This document shows positions 63,323 to 64,000 of a DNA stretch of 64,000 nucleotides, piece by piece. Numbering within the stretch: position 1 is the stretch's first letter; the number at the start of each line of letters is the position of its first letter. The stretch covers positions 52,772,034-52,836,033 of the forward strand of contig OX463842.1 in the NCBI GenBank assembly GCA_949825065.1, read 5' to 3'. The notes below the pieces were generated by a model, which saw only the letters and a list, made by a program, of their open reading frames with translations, did no database searches and was not told the DNA's origin. This DNA is from Odontocerum albicorne. Taxonomy: Eukaryota; Arthropoda; Insecta; Trichoptera; Odontoceridae. The position numbers and the translations under genes are program-made.

Positions 63323-64000
63323 CAAATTGACCTGAACATCACGAAAAGTGAAACGGTGTATTATTTTATTATAATTATTATTATATGCTTTATTTTTTAA
63401 TAAATGATTATTAATTATAAAAATATTAATAATTATTTATTTTTAATAATAATAAGTATAATTTTTATATTATTAAATATATTATATTATTATTATTTTT
63501 TATTAAAAATTAAAAAAAATCATAACTTTTTGTTATATATCATTTTTATATTAATATATTTAACATGTATTAATTTTATTTTATATTAAATTATTTTATT
63601 TAATACTTATTTTAATATATAATTTATATTTAATATATAATTATAATGCATATACATGTTATTATAATATTAATAATTAAATTAATATACTATAATTAAT
63701 TAATAATATAATATAATAATATTATTAATAACACATTACATATTTAAAAATAATCAATTTAATAATTAACAATAAAATAAAACTATTAATATCTTTAATA
63801 TTAAAAAACATAAATTTAATATTATTAAGTGTATTTTATTATTATATAAATTATTATTTATTATTAAAAATAAAAAAATATTTTTTTTTTAGTTTAATTA
63901 AGATAGATTTTCTTGAATTAAATTCCACGTAACCATTTCCTAATCCTGAAAAAAAATCGTTAACGAATGGAAAAAAAGCAATGCATCAAATCAACTTTTC
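63323..64000 (+). mobile_element. AT-core repeat, family A, copy A6, cut by window edge
   Basis: It begins inside the left terminus (CCTGAACATCACGAAAAGTG, then AAACGGTG), followed by a nearly pure A/T core, and GATTTTCTTGAATTAAATTCC near the right. The window ends at CAACTTTTC, just before the expected CCTAGGAGC terminus. The first about 25 bp of the left end are missing. Confidence 0.72.

Overview
This window looks like AT-rich nuclear DNA of an arthropod, most likely an insect. The evidence is the repeat cargo: RTE-, Jockey/CR1- and other non-LTR retrotransposons, a Penelope-like element, mariner relics, TTAA-flanked piggyBac-type MITEs and tRNA-derived SINEs. I cannot name the species. I see no intact host protein gene, rRNA, functional tRNA or CRISPR array. 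The window is an accessory, repeat-built region, and most long open frames are minisatellites or antisense shadows of retrotransposon relics.

Layout. 0-5 kb: AT-core repeat A1, LINE relics and a Penelope terminal repeat. 4.6-5.7 kb: a 39-bp minisatellite interrupted by a LINE. 5.7-8.6 kb: SINE, foldback MITE, mariner relic, 26-bp minisatellite and a duplicated family-F repeat. 9.9-11.5 kb: LINE relic (L4). 12.1-15.0 kb: the best coding relic, an RTE-type LINE (endonuclease plus reverse transcriptase, one frameshift, target-site duplication). 15.8-24.9 kb: Penelope terminal repeats and GIY-YIG fragments, two piggyBac-type MITEs, and A2 and A3, with A3 sitting inside a Penelope copy. 25.2-26.1 kb: second TSD-bounded LINE (L2). 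26.9-27.9 kb: internally deleted mariner and a nearly perfect 390-bp tandem duplication. 28.9-29.5 kb: GC-rich foldback MITE and a SINE. 30-39.3 kb: MITEs, A4, composite A5, LINE tails and a 48-bp minisatellite. 39.4-46.6 kb: LINE relics, a probable solo LTR, and the first copy of an unrecognised two-module retroposon (H). 46.7-58.9 kb: large minisatellites (33, 71, 24 and 46 bp), a decayed multicopy-type gene, and a MITE carrying a second MITE. 59.0-64.0 kb: a Penelope inverted palindrome, the 1.8-kb H copy nested in a LINE, a MITE, and A6 cut by the window edge.

The elements do not form a pathway; their relation is nesting, which gives relative ages and element boundaries. The most novel items are the H retroposon with its two GC-rich modules and unrecognised internal ORFs, the AT-core family A (six copies), the hammerhead-like motif in the Penelope terminal repeats, and minisatellites apparently grown out of LINE codons. 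Family letters and numbers (A, D, E, F, G, H, S, L1-L11, PB) are local labels used here only.
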